Assembly: GCA_903887775.1 (NCBI GenBank)
Contig: CAISRB010000015.1
Span: forward strand, 80,472 to 144,471
Source of the DNA: an uncultured Bacteroidales bacterium
Lineage (GTDB): Bacteria; Bacteroidota; Bacteroidia; Bacteroidales; FEN-979
Reading direction: 5' to 3'
DNA length: 64,000 bases
Shown here piece after piece: positions 63,703 through 64,000 of the stretch. The notes beneath the pieces were generated by a model. It was not told the origin of the DNA, searched no databases, and worked only from the letters and a program-made list of their open reading frames with translations. Each line of letters begins with the position of its first letter. The first letter of the stretch is position 1. A program made the position numbers and the translations under genes.

Positions 63703-64000
63703 TAGAAGAAAGCTTACGGGTAATTAGTACTACTTGGCTTTGACATTACTGCCTTTAGACCTATAGCCTATCAACGTCGTAATCTACAACGACCCTTAAA
63801 GGAAGCCTAATCTTGGTCTGAGTTTCGCACTTAGATGCTTTCAGCGCTTATCTCGTCCAGACATAGCTACTCTGCGATGCAGTTGGCACCACAACAGATG
63901 CACTAGCGGTCTGTCCAACTCGGTCCTCTCGTACTAGAGTCAGGTGACCTCAAGCTTCCAACGCCCATAACAGATAGGGACCGAACTGTCTCGCGACGTT
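63703..64000 (-). rRNA. rrl: 23S ribosomal RNA (3' part only)
   Basis: Strong conserved 23S 3' sequences on the minus strand, including the sarcin-ricin loop region AGTACGAGAGGACC and GATAGGCTATAGGTC-type motifs. The gene continues past the window; the 3' end is estimated. Confidence 0.95.

Overview
The window looks like a chromosomal segment of a free-living Bacteroidota (Bacteroidetes), probably a Bacteroidales-type lineage. The evidence is: SusC-like TonB-dependent receptors, one paired with a DUF4249 lipoprotein; C-terminal type IX secretion sorting domains; Bacteroidetes-restricted families (DUF1599, a BT_3928-like DoxX protein, a HYC_CC_PP protein); and promoters of the TTTG-N18..22-TAnnTTTG type in front of several genes. 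Family calls are from reading the translations; no database search was run.

Left end (1-6080, minus strand): most of a gas vesicle operon. In transcription order it holds gvpA, two coiled-coil proteins that share a repeat motif, a possible tiny CxC protein, a protein made of six CxxCxGxG motifs, a 61-residue protein, gvpN, a GvpV-like coiled coil, a GvpJ-type gvpA paralogue, gvpO, gvpH (Hsp20 fold) and an ArsA/Get3-type ATPase cut by the window edge. gvpF/L, gvpG and gvpK are not seen and would be expected further left. gvpA and the 434-residue repeat protein have nearly identical strong Shine-Dalgarno leaders, which is unusual for this phylum and makes the repeat protein a candidate GvpC-like shell scaffold. 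A sigma-54-like site lies upstream of gvpA. Divergent from gvpA are two unrecognised coupled genes (6477-7798), then a minus-strand multi-PAS hybrid kinase and an NtrC-type regulator (7814-11885).

11938-31614 is mostly housekeeping: glycosyltransferase and purB; an Omp28-like T9SS cargo protein; a packed minus-strand group (dapD, GT9, threonylcarbamoyl-AMP synthase, TonB receptor, DUF4249, alpha/beta hydrolase); ruvX-def-lipoprotein; cdaA-folP; DUF1599, DoxX-like, ABC permease; tpiA and prmA. 31608-36113 encodes a 1501-residue exported protein of unknown function. plsY, dnaN, a cold-shock gene and malic enzyme follow.

39940-63263 is more accessory: a GH27 lipoprotein, a probable metal-handling trio (HYC_CC_PP, TonB receptor, HMA protein), ppdK, mtgA, a split lysine-ketoglutarate reductase/saccharopine dehydrogenase pair, a TerB-DnaJ protein, a VanX-like dipeptidase, an OYE-family reductase, a cupredoxin-BACON-T9SS protein, a PEBP protein, a GH29 fucosidase, a putative porin and an amidohydrolase. 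The right end carries 5S rRNA and the 3' part of 23S rRNA on the minus strand.

Between genes there are several kinds of short repeats: an array of AACGCNAT-like octamers (29824-30016), a composite repeat occurring twice (45325 and 51153), a related word repeat inserted in frame in the saccharopine dehydrogenase gene, a hairpin element of about 95 bp in three copies, and a hairpin plus 58-bp tandem repeat after malic enzyme. The strongest candidates for something undescribed are the accessory gas vesicle proteins and the three-copy hairpin element.
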